This document shows positions 1 to 7,082 of a stretch of DNA of 17,283 nt, in pieces. Origin of the DNA: Coprococcus sp. (GTDB taxonomy: Bacteria; Bacillota; Clostridia; Lachnospirales; Lachnospiraceae); the NCBI GenBank assembly GCA_016296785.1, contig JAEDHX010000036.1:1-17283 (forward strand), written 5' to 3'. Made by a program: the position numbers and the translations under genes. The notes under the pieces were generated by a model, which saw only the letters and a program-made list of their open reading frames with translations, searched no databases and had not been told where the DNA came from. Within the stretch, counting starts at the first letter, position 1. Every line of letters begins with the position of its first letter.

Positions 1-1307
1 GGTCACCTGCAGTATATGCATCTTTCTTACAGATAACAAGAACTGTTAAGAAGCAGGGATTTATTTCCGTATTTCTTGTAATGACAATTGCCATGGGTAT
101 GTTTAATTCAAATATGGCAAGAACAATAAATGAGAATAAAACAGAAAGATTAATGTATGATGCCGGTACAGACCTTATTATGCAGGAATACTGGTATATG
201 GGTATAGTGCTTGATAAAGAGAAAAGAGCACACTGGTATTATAATGAGCCGGATTTTGAGAGATATGCTGAGAACTCAGAGGGCTTAAGTGAGAGTATTG
301 CCAAGGTTATTTATGATGATAATGCTACAATTAAGATTGGTGGTACAGAGCTTTCAAATAGTGTCCTTATGGGTATTAATACTAAAGATTTTGGTAATAC
401 GGCAGAGCTTAAGAGTGGACTTAATGATAAGCATTGGTATTATTATCTTAATGATTTGGCTCAGGTGTCAAATGGTGTTATTATCTCATCAAACCTTGCA
501 GAAAAATATAAGCTGTCAGTTGGTGATTCGATATCATATGCGAGATATAATCCAATTGTTAGCAAGAAGGATGAGGAAATTGCATCTCCTTCAGGTACAA
601 TATGTGCAATAGTCGATGCATGGCCGGGCTTTAACCAGTATACATATCAGAAGAATGAAGCTGGTGAGATGGAAGAGATTGAGAGATATCTTATTGTTGC
701 TAACTATGCTTATGTAGTTGGTGCATTTGGGCAGACTCCATATCAGGTTTGGATGAAGCTTAAGGATGGTGCTGATTATAAGGATGTTCTTAATAATCTT
801 GAGAATAATGATATTACAATTCTGTCGTACAATAGTGTAGATAAGGATGTACTTAAGATGCAGGAGTCACCGCTTGTTCTTATTACAAATGGTTTGTTCT
901 CGTTATCATTTATTATTGCAATTATTTTGTGTACGATAGGCTTCCTTATTTACTGGATTACATCAATTAAGCAGCGTGAGTTGTTATTTGGTATATACAG
1001 AGCTATGGGTATGAGCATGAAGGAGATTAATAAAATGCTTATTAATGAGCAGATGTTCAGCTCTGTTGTTGCGAGTCTTGCCGGATATGGTGTAGGAGCA
1101 GTTTCGACAATGCTGTTTGTAAAGCTTGTTTCTATTGTATATCTGCCTGAATCACACAGTATAGATATATCAATAGTGGTAAATCCGTTTGATATCATTA
1201 AGTTGTCTATTGTAGTTGTGCTTATGTTTATTGTCTGCTTTGTTGTTATCAGAACAATACTAAAGAAGATGAATATTACACAGGCACTTAAGCTGGGTGA
1301 GGATTAG
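1..1307 (+). CDS. FtsX-type ABC transporter permease, 3' part (partial at window start)
   Basis: Integral membrane subunit of an FtsX/MacB-like ABC system, probably exporting a peptide or lipid, or acting as a mechanotransducer; the substrate cannot be told. The frame is open from the first base of the window (first full codon at position 3), so the apparent ATG at 81 is internal and the real start lies upstream. One membrane helix is visible at about 55-115 and is followed by a large extracytoplasmic domain (about 120-870). Three C-terminal helices follow (about 880-960, 1050-1140 and 1190-1260). The cytoplasmic loop after the first of these contains the typical FtsX stretch QRELLFGIYRAMGMS. 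This looks like the second half of a large duplicated permease. It lies 3 bp before the first ATPase gene, so the three genes form an operon. Family is clear; role is inferred. Confidence 0.85.
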   Translation, partial: SPAVYASFLQITRTVKKQGFISVFLVMTIAMGMFNSNMARTINENKTERLMYDAGTDLIMQEYWYMGIVLDKEKRAHWYYNEPDFERYAENSEGLSESIAKVIYDDNATIKIGGTELSNSVLMGINTKDFGNTAELKSGLNDKHWYYYLNDLAQVSNGVIISSNLAEKYKLSVGDSISYARYNPIVSKKDEEIASPSGTICAIVDAWPGFNQYTYQKNEAGEMEEIERYLIVANYAYVVGAFGQTPYQVWMKLKDGADYKDVLNNLENNDITILSYNSVDKDVLKMQESPLVLITNGLFSLSFIIAIILCTIGFLIYWITSIKQRELLFGIYRAMGMSMKEINKMLINEQMFSSVVASLAGYGVGAVSTMLFVKLVSIVYLPESHSIDISIVVNPFDIIKLSIVVVLMFIVCFVVIRTILKKMNITQALKLGED

Positions 1308-1310
1308 AAT

Positions 1311-1994
1311 ATGGAAAATATTATGATACAGGCAAAAAATATAAAAAAATGTTTTACATTAGGAAGTGGAGAACCATTCTATGCACTTAAGGGAATAAAT
1401 ATTGATATTCCAACCTCAAAGCTTACTATATTGAAGGGCCGTTCCGGTTCAGGAAAGACAACGCTTCTTAATATTTTAAGTGCACTTGATTCGCCTACAG
1501 AGGGTGATATTGTAATAGAAGATAGAGCTTTTAGCTCAATGACTGAGAATCAAAAGGAATTGCTTAGAAGACTTGAAATAGGTTTTGTATTTCAGTCGGT
1601 AGCACTTATTCCTATAATGAATGCATATGAGAATGTTGATTTTGGTCTCAGACTTGCCAATTATGAAGGTAATAGAGATAAGCGAATTAAGGAAGTCCTT
1701 GATATGGTAGGTCTGTCTTCAAGAATGTATCATATGCCAAACCAGATGTCAGGTGGAGAGCAGCAGAGAGTAGCGATTGCAAGAGCTGTTGCTCATAAGC
1801 CAAAGGTAATATTTGCCGATGAGCCTACAGGAGCTCTTGATACAGCATCAGGACTAAATGTAATGAAGCTCTTTAAGGAGCTTGTAGCTAAAGAGAATAT
1901 TACTATTGTAATGACTACCCATGATCCGAATCTTATGGAGCTTGGTGATGTTGTATTTGAGATAGAGGATGGTGAGATTGTTGGCAGAGATTAA
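1311..1994 (+). CDS. ABC transporter ATP-binding protein (MacB/LolD-like)
   Basis: Cytoplasmic ATPase for the FtsX-type permease encoded just upstream. At 227 aa it has the usual length for a stand-alone MacB/LolD-type ATPase. Motifs are complete: Walker A GRSGSGKTT at residues 43-51, Q-loop Q95, signature MSGGEQQR at 146-153, Walker B VIFADEP at 166-172 with catalytic E171, and H-loop H204. The start is ATG 1311, preceded by a GGGTGAGG ribosome site inside the end of the permease gene. The end overlaps the start of the second ATPase gene, which suggests translational coupling. Two different ATPases next to one permease suggest either a heterodimeric ATPase pair or one ATPase serving another partner. 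Confidence 0.93.
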   Translation: MENIMIQAKNIKKCFTLGSGEPFYALKGINIDIPTSKLTILKGRSGSGKTTLLNILSALDSPTEGDIVIEDRAFSSMTENQKELLRRLEIGFVFQSVALIPIMNAYENVDFGLRLANYEGNRDKRIKEVLDMVGLSSRMYHMPNQMSGGEQQRVAIARAVAHKPKVIFADEPTGALDTASGLNVMKLFKELVAKENITIVMTTHDPNLMELGDVVFEIEDGEIVGRD

Positions 1995-2997
1995 TATTAA
2001 TGATACATTGGTTGAAGATACATTGGTTGAAGAAGCATTTGATGAAGAAACCGTCCTTGGTGATTCACTTAATGAAGACACTGTTGATGAAAAAACTACA
2101 GCTGCTGATAATGAGAATATTCTCGAATGTGATGGCCTTGTAAAGATATACAAGACAGATGAGGTTGAGGTTATGGCTCTTCAGGGCCTTGAGCTTACAA
2201 TAAAGCGTGGCGAGCTTATGGCTGTTATTGGTAAGTCGGGTAGTGGTAAATCAACTCTTCTTAATATGATAGGTGGTTTAGAGAGACCTACTGCCGGCAA
2301 GTTATATGCTGATGGTAAGGATTTATTTGCCCTTAGCGATAAAGAGCTTGTTGAATACAGAAAGAAAACTGTTGGCTTTGTATGGCAGAAGAATTCAAGA
2401 AATCTTCTTCCGTACATGACAGCAATTGAGAACGTTCAGGTTCCTATGTTCTTCGACAAGGATAATAAGGAAGATAAGTATAAGAGAGCACATGATTTGC
2501 TGTGCATGGTTGGTCTTGAAAATAAGATTAATTCATTCCCTAGCCAGATGTCAGGTGGAGAGCAGCAAAGAGTTGCAATTGCAATTGCGCTTGCTAATAA
2601 TCCGAAGATACTTCTTGCTGATGAGCCTACAGGTGCTGTAGATTCAAAGACATCAAATATGATTCAGGATCTTTTTAGAAAGCTTAATCAAGAGCTTGGA
2701 ATTACGATTATTATTGTTACACACGATATCAGCTTAGCTAATAAGGTAAATCGAGTTGTAATGATATCTGATGGTAAGATAAGTACTGAGAAGATTATGA
2801 AGGAAGAGTACAGACAGAAGATGGGTGAGATATCTAGCGAAAACTTTGTTGCAGATGATTCTCATGAAGAATTCTCTATCCTTGATAAGGCACATCGTGT
2901 TCAGATCAGTGAAGAAATGCTTGAAGCTGCCGGTATTGATACTAATAAGGTTAAGATACAGGTTGAAGGAGATAAGGTTATTATTACAAAAGAATAA
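1969..2997 (+). CDS. ABC transporter ATP-binding protein with acidic N-terminal extension and AbrB-like C-terminal tail
   Basis: Second ATPase of the FtsX-type system, 342 aa against about 225-250 for the plain family. The ATPase core covers about residues 50-275: Walker A GKSGSGKST 88-96, Q140, signature MSGGEQQR 194-201, Walker B ILLADEP 214-220 with E219, and H252. Before the core lie about 45 strongly acidic residues containing a repeated DTLVE. After it come a charged linker and, at about 301-342, a short module with the pattern RVQISEEMLEAAGI then KVKIQVEGDKVIIT. This resembles the swapped-hairpin fold of SpoVT/AbrB proteins. The start is uncertain: ATG 1969, GTG 1972 and TTG 1981 all overlap the end of the previous gene, and the GAGGATGGTGAG ribosome-site-like stretch fits TTG 1981 best. 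A terminator follows. Confidence 0.9.
   Translation: MVRLLAEININDTLVEDTLVEEAFDEETVLGDSLNEDTVDEKTTAADNENILECDGLVKIYKTDEVEVMALQGLELTIKRGELMAVIGKSGSGKSTLLNMIGGLERPTAGKLYADGKDLFALSDKELVEYRKKTVGFVWQKNSRNLLPYMTAIENVQVPMFFDKDNKEDKYKRAHDLLCMVGLENKINSFPSQMSGGEQQRVAIAIALANNPKILLADEPTGAVDSKTSNMIQDLFRKLNQELGITIIIVTHDISLANKVNRVVMISDGKISTEKIMKEEYRQKMGEISSENFVADDSHEEFSILDKAHRVQISEEMLEAAGIDTNKVKIQVEGDKVIITKE
2002..2031 (+). repeat. 15-bp perfect tandem duplication inside the ATPase gene
   Basis: The 15-mer GATACATTGGTTGAA occurs twice back to back (2002-2016 and 2017-2031). It encodes DTLVE twice in the acidic N-terminal extension. The unit is a multiple of three, so copy-number changes by replication slippage would keep the frame. 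Similar acidic wording recurs further along the extension (EDTVDE), which suggests older, decayed copies. Confidence 0.9.
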
Positions 2998-3028
2998 AGA
3001 TTTATAATGTGACATATTAATAATTGAG

Positions 3029-3065
3029 CAGGAATCTATATATTTGTAGATTCCTGTTTCTTTGT
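3029..3065 (+). terminator. Rho-independent terminator after the FtsX-type ABC operon
   Basis: A perfect 10-bp inverted repeat, CAGGAATCTA (3029-3038) and TAGATTCCTG (3047-3056), encloses an 8-nt loop and is followed by the T-rich tract TTTCTTTG. It starts 31 bp after the stop codon of the second ATPase gene and separates this block from the ior operon. Confidence 0.85.
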
Positions 3066-3085
3066 GTGTACTAAAGTGCTAATAT
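3057..3085 (+). promoter_or_regulatory. Probable promoter of iorA-iorB-paaK (extended -10)
   Basis: An extended -10 element TGCTAATAT lies at 3077-3085 (TG at 3077-3078, hexamer TAATAT at 3080-3085), about 40 bp before the iorA ATG. With a 17-bp spacer the -35 position (3057-3062) is TTTCTT, a weak match, which suits an extended -10 promoter. The -35 overlaps the T tract of the preceding terminator. Assigned by pattern only. Confidence 0.5.
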
Positions 3086-3125
3086 GTGGTAAACTGATAC
3101 AAGAATTTTACTGGAGGATAAATCA

Positions 3126-5042
3126 ATGAACAGCTTTTTAATGGGAAATGAGGCAATTGCATTAGGAGCTATGGCTGCAGGTGTGAATGTAGTTGCCGGT
3201 TATCCGGGAACACCTTCTACAGAGGTTTTAGAAACAGTAGCAAAAAAAAATAAAGGAAATATATACGTTGAGTGGTCAGTAAATGAAAAGGCAGCACTAG
3301 AGCTTGCAGCAGGTGCTGCATATACAGGCGCAAGAACAATGGTAACAATGAAGCAGGTTGGACTTAATGTTGCTGCTGATCCACTACTAAGTCTTGCTTA
3401 TATAGGAGTAAAGGGTGGAATGGTAATTATGGTAGCAGATGATCCTGGTCCTATTTCATCTCAGACAGAGCAGGACACTAGAACCTTTGCTGCTTTTTCA
3501 AAGCTTCCATGCTTTGATCCGTCTTCGGTTCAGGAAGCATATGATATGATTCAGGAGGCATTTGAATTCTCAGAGGAATATCATACTCCTGTAATTATGA
3601 GACCAACGACAAGAGTATGTCATGCATATGCTTCATGTGAGATAAAATCCGAAGAAGAATATTATGTAAACAAGCCTGAAGGCTTTGTAAAGGATTCAAA
3701 GAAATGGGTAATATTCCCTAAGCTTTCTTATCAGGCTCATCTTAATATTGAAGAAAGAAATGCAAAGCTGACATCAATTCTTTCAAAGTATGGTAGAAAT
3801 GAGATAATACATAAACAATTAAAGAATGCCTGTGTTGGAGATGAATGCAATACAACTAATACTAAGGGGCTTCGAAGAGGTATTGCAACTCATGGAATAA
3901 GTTATTCTTATGTAATGGATGGTCTTCGCGGTATTGATACAGATATATCTGTATTGAAGGTTGCCACACCATTTCCATTTCCTTGTGAGCTTGCTCTTGA
4001 TTTCCTTAAGAATGTTGATGAGGTACTTTGTATTGAAGAGCTTGATCCTGTAATTGAAAGAGCACTTACATATGTATGTGGAAGATACAACCTTGATGTT
4101 AAGATATATGGTAAGATTACAGGTAATATTGCAAATGCAGGTGAAAATACATGTGACAGCGTAAAAGAGAGCATTTTATCATTTATAGATAAAGAAGCTA
4201 ATGATAACTGCAGGCACATAGACGAAAAGCTTATGGGAGACATAAAGATGGCAGATGATATGCCTGAGCTTCCAATACGACCACCGGTTCTTTGTGCAGG
4301 CTGTCCTCACAGGGCATCCTTCTATGCAGTAAAGGAAGCCATGAAGGGCCAAAAGACAATTTTCTGTGGTGATATCGGATGTTATACACTTGGCAATGCT
4401 ATGCCGCTTGATATGGTAGATACATGTCTTTGCATGGGTGCTGGTGTTAATATGACCCAGGGTATTGGACGCGTAGAGCCTGATACAAGATGCTTTGCAT
4501 TTGTTGGTGATTCTACATTCTTTGCATCAGCTATTACAGGTGTTGTAAATGCAATATATAATCATGCAAATATGACGCTTATTGTGCTTGATAACTCAAC
4601 AACGGCGATGACCGGTCATCAGCCACATCCCGGAACAGGTGTTAGAATGATGGAATTTGCAAATGGTAATATGCCTAAATCACATGAGGATATTGCAAAC
4701 AAGATTAATATAGAAAAGGTTCTTTCGGGACTGGGAGTTGAGGTTATTGAAACTGTTGATCCGCTTGACCTGAATAATGCCATAGCCTGCGTTAAGAAGG
4801 TTGCTGAGATAGACGGGGTGAAGGCTATTATATTTAAATCACCATGTATAGCAGTTGCGAGAAGCGACAAGAAGGCGGTAGTAGTTGAGGATAAATGTAT
4901 CAATTGCAAGAAATGTATCAAATCACTTGGGTGTCCGGCACTTATATTGGATAATGGTAAGGTTGTTATTGATGCTTCACAGTGTACAGGTTGTATGCTG
5001 TGTGAGAAGGTTTGTCCTATGGATGCAATTACGAAAGGCTAG
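3126..5042 (+). CDS. iorA: Indolepyruvate:ferredoxin oxidoreductase, alpha subunit
   Basis: Large subunit of the thiamine-diphosphate enzyme that oxidatively decarboxylates aryl pyruvates (indole-, phenyl-, hydroxyphenylpyruvate) to arylacetyl-CoA, passing electrons to ferredoxin in the cytoplasm. At 638 aa it is full length. The N-terminal pyrimidine-binding domain (about 1-180) includes GYPGTPSTE at 25-33 and VEWSVNEKAALE, with E54 the likely thiamine-activating glutamate. The pyrophosphate-binding domain (about 386-520) includes VLCAGCPHRASF, GDIGCYTLGN and GDS...NSTTAMTG. The C-terminus is ferredoxin-like with two 4Fe-4S motifs: C591, C594, C597, C603 (wide spacing to the last Cys, then Pro) and C620, C623, C626, C630, then Pro. 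The start ATG has GGAGG 8 nt upstream. It is followed after 10 bp by iorB. Confidence 0.95.
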   Translation: MNSFLMGNEAIALGAMAAGVNVVAGYPGTPSTEVLETVAKKNKGNIYVEWSVNEKAALELAAGAAYTGARTMVTMKQVGLNVAADPLLSLAYIGVKGGMVIMVADDPGPISSQTEQDTRTFAAFSKLPCFDPSSVQEAYDMIQEAFEFSEEYHTPVIMRPTTRVCHAYASCEIKSEEEYYVNKPEGFVKDSKKWVIFPKLSYQAHLNIEERNAKLTSILSKYGRNEIIHKQLKNACVGDECNTTNTKGLRRGIATHGISYSYVMDGLRGIDTDISVLKVATPFPFPCELALDFLKNVDEVLCIEELDPVIERALTYVCGRYNLDVKIYGKITGNIANAGENTCDSVKESILSFIDKEANDNCRHIDEKLMGDIKMADDMPELPIRPPVLCAGCPHRASFYAVKEAMKGQKTIFCGDIGCYTLGNAMPLDMVDTCLCMGAGVNMTQGIGRVEPDTRCFAFVGDSTFFASAITGVVNAIYNHANMTLIVLDNSTTAMTGHQPHPGTGVRMMEFANGNMPKSHEDIANKINIEKVLSGLGVEVIETVDPLDLNNAIACVKKVAEIDGVKAIIFKSPCIAVARSDKKAVVVEDKCINCKKCIKSLGCPALILDNGKVVIDASQCTGCMLCEKVCPMDAITKG

Positions 5043-5052
5043 GGTGATATAG

Positions 5053-5625
5053 ATGAATAAGAATATTATACTATGTGGTGTAGGTGGTCAGGGTACGGTA
5101 CTTGCATCTAAGCTTATTGCCGGGGCAGCTATGAGAAGAAATATACCTGTTATGAGTGCAGAAACTATAGGAATGGCACAAAAGGGTGGTAGCGTAGTAA
5201 GCTATATTCGTTTAGGAGATGATTTATATACTCCGATGATTCCAAAGAAGGAAGCTGATATTATTGTAGGCTTTGAACCATCAGAGGCTGTAAGGATGCT
5301 TCCTTACCTTAAGGATGGAGGCAGTGTTATTGTTAATTCCTGTCCTACAAAGCCGGTTACATCAGTTTTGGCAGAATCAGGTTATGATGGCATAGAGATG
5401 GTAGAGTATCTGAAGAAGAAAGTAAGTAAGCTTACAGTTATTGATTGTAATAAGGCAGCGGAAGAAATAGGTTCTTCTAAAGCAATAAATATGATACTGC
5501 TAGGGGCAGCACTTAATACCGGAGAGCTTGACATAACAAAGGAGGAAATAAAAGAAATCCTCGCACAGAGAGTAAAACCACAGTTTTTTGAAATGAATTG
5601 CAGAGCACTTGATTATATAAAATAG
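5053..5625 (+). CDS. iorB: Indolepyruvate:ferredoxin oxidoreductase, beta subunit
   Basis: Small subunit of the IorAB complex, equivalent to the gamma domain of pyruvate:ferredoxin oxidoreductases. At 190 aa it has the usual length. The N-terminus has the family pattern IILCGVGGQGTVLASKLIAGAA (glycine-rich CGVGGQG at residues 8-14), followed by SAETIGMAQKGGSVVSYIR and then a stretch resembling ADIIVGFEPSEA in other members. The ribosome site AGGGTGAT overlaps the iorA stop codon, so the two subunits are translationally coupled, as fits a stoichiometric complex. It has no metal-cluster motif of its own; the Fe-S centres are in the alpha subunit. Confidence 0.95.
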   Translation: MNKNIILCGVGGQGTVLASKLIAGAAMRRNIPVMSAETIGMAQKGGSVVSYIRLGDDLYTPMIPKKEADIIVGFEPSEAVRMLPYLKDGGSVIVNSCPTKPVTSVLAESGYDGIEMVEYLKKKVSKLTVIDCNKAAEEIGSSKAINMILLGAALNTGELDITKEEIKEILAQRVKPQFFEMNCRALDYIK

Positions 5626-5666
5626 CTATTATCTGACATACTATATAGCTAGGTAAGGAGACAATC

Positions 5667-6908
5667 ATGAGAATAACAGAGGAACAGATAAAACTTGTAA
5701 ACGGCAGAATAAAGGCACTTATTGAAGCTGATAACTTCTATGGAAAGAGACTAAAGGCGGCAGGAGTAAACGAGATTTCAACAGTTGAGGAATTTGAGAA
5801 GCTTCCATTTTCGGAAAAGGCTGATTTGCGTGATGCATATCCGCTTGGACTTATGACAGCAAAGGAAAGCGATATAGTAAGAATCCACTCTTCTTCAGGA
5901 ACAACAGGTAAGCCTGTAATAATTCCTTATACAGCAAAGGATGTAGATGATTGGGCTATTATGTTTAAGCGTTGCTATGAGATAGCAGGAATAACAAATA
6001 TGGATCGTATTCATATTACTCCGGGTTATGGCCTTTGGACTGCAGGAATTGGCTTTCAAAATGGTGCAGAAAAACTTGGTGCGATGGCCATACCAATGGG
6101 TCCGGGTAATACAGAAAAACAACTACAGATGATGCAGGATATGAAGAGTACTGTTCTTTGCTCTACATCTTCATATGCCCTTTTGTTAACTGAAGAGGTT
6201 GAGAAAAGAGGTATTAAAGACAAAATATTCCTTAAAAAGGGCATTATCGGTTCTGAGCGTTGGAGCGATAAGATGAAGAAGACAATATCTGAGGGACTCG
6301 GAATATCATTATATGATATATATGGTCTTACAGAGATATATGGACCGGGTATTGGAATAAGCTGTGATGAGAATACAGGAATGCATTACTTTGATGATTA
6401 TATTTATATTGAAATAATAAATCCTGTAACAGGAGAAAATCTTCCTGATGGAGAGTGGGGAGAGGTTGTTATTACTACTCTTGTTAAGGAAGGTGCTCCT
6501 CTTATCCGTTATCGTACTCATGACCTTTCCCGTATTGTGCCGGGAAGCTGTCCATGCGGATGTGAATTCCCTAGACTTGATACTATTATGGGAAGAACAG
6601 ATGATATGATGAAGATTAAGGGCGTTAATGTATTCCCTAGCCAGATTGAGGAGATACTTCAGAAGTTCCCTGAGGTATCTAGCGAATACCAGATTAGAAT
6701 TTCTCATCTTGATGGAAAGGATACAATGCGCATCTATGTTGAAACGAATGGTACGGTTGATTTCCTTGAGTTAGCAAAGAGAATAGCTGATAGAGTTAAG
6801 AGTGTTATTGGCTTTACTCCTCTTGTTAAGGTAGTGGAAGAGGGTGTGCTTCCAAGAAGTGAGAAGAAAACAAAGCGTGTTATTGACGAACGATATGATG
6901 AAGTGTAA
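5667..6908 (+). CDS. paaK: Phenylacetate-CoA ligase family protein (aryl-CoA ligase)
   Basis: AMP-forming acyl-CoA ligase of the PaaK family: arylacetate + ATP + CoA gives arylacetyl-CoA + AMP + PPi. At 413 aa it is slightly shorter than typical PaaK (about 430). Visible motifs: phosphate-binding loop HSSSGTTGKP at about residue 74, YDIYGLTEIYGPG at about 216-228, YRTHDLSRI at about 281, and the hinge and C-terminal domain start GRTDDMMKIKGVNVFPSQIEEI from about 308. A basic tail PRSEKKTKRV near residue 395 sits where the catalytic lysine of the family is expected. The start ATG has AAGGAG 6 nt upstream. Its place behind iorAB shows that its substrate is the product of IorAB or the free acid. 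It could run either as aryl acid activation feeding reductive carboxylation to aromatic amino acids, or in reverse during amino acid fermentation. No clear terminator follows. Confidence 0.92.
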   Translation: MRITEEQIKLVNGRIKALIEADNFYGKRLKAAGVNEISTVEEFEKLPFSEKADLRDAYPLGLMTAKESDIVRIHSSSGTTGKPVIIPYTAKDVDDWAIMFKRCYEIAGITNMDRIHITPGYGLWTAGIGFQNGAEKLGAMAIPMGPGNTEKQLQMMQDMKSTVLCSTSSYALLLTEEVEKRGIKDKIFLKKGIIGSERWSDKMKKTISEGLGISLYDIYGLTEIYGPGIGISCDENTGMHYFDDYIYIEIINPVTGENLPDGEWGEVVITTLVKEGAPLIRYRTHDLSRIVPGSCPCGCEFPRLDTIMGRTDDMMKIKGVNVFPSQIEEILQKFPEVSSEYQIRISHLDGKDTMRIYVETNGTVDFLELAKRIADRVKSVIGFTPLVKVVEEGVLPRSEKKTKRVIDERYDEV

Positions 6909-6999
6909 AGAGTTTCATTGTTTGTACAAAATATATAAAAAATTATTATAGGAAACCTAATAATATAAAAATTTTCATAATTTATCTAAAAATATTCTA

Positions 7000-7028
7000 T
7001 GTATTTTTATAGGCAGAAAAAATATAAT
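7000..7028 (+). promoter_or_regulatory. Probable promoter of mglB
   Basis: The 174-bp gap between paaK and mglB is very A/T-rich and contains a perfect TATAAT at 7023-7028. The corresponding -35 position with 17-bp spacing (7000-7005, TGTATT) is poor, so the promoter may depend on an activator; the AraC-type regulator encoded at 11718-13331 is the obvious candidate. A strong GGAGG ribosome site (7068-7072) precedes the ATG by 10 nt. An imperfect A/T-rich inverted repeat around 6942-6965 could be an operator or nothing. Confidence 0.5.
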
Positions 7029-7082
7029 GAATTTAGTCAAAACGACAAAGCAAAAATAAAAATATATGGAGGTAATTAAATT

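Noticed and set aside
5623..5651. Inverted repeat TAGCTAT / ATAGCTA between iorB and paaK
   Set aside because: Only 7 bp of A/T-rich pairing with a 15-nt loop and no T tract, overlapping the end of iorB; too weak for a terminator or operator call.
6942..6965. Hairpin after paaK around TAGGAAACCTA
   Set aside because: A 4-bp stem, a 2-nt bulge and five A/T pairs; weak and not followed by a clean T tract. Not called as a terminator.
7032..7050. Catabolite repression (cre) site near GTCAAAACGACAAAG upstream of mglB
   Set aside because: Several fixed positions of the cre consensus are missed, so this is probably chance similarity.
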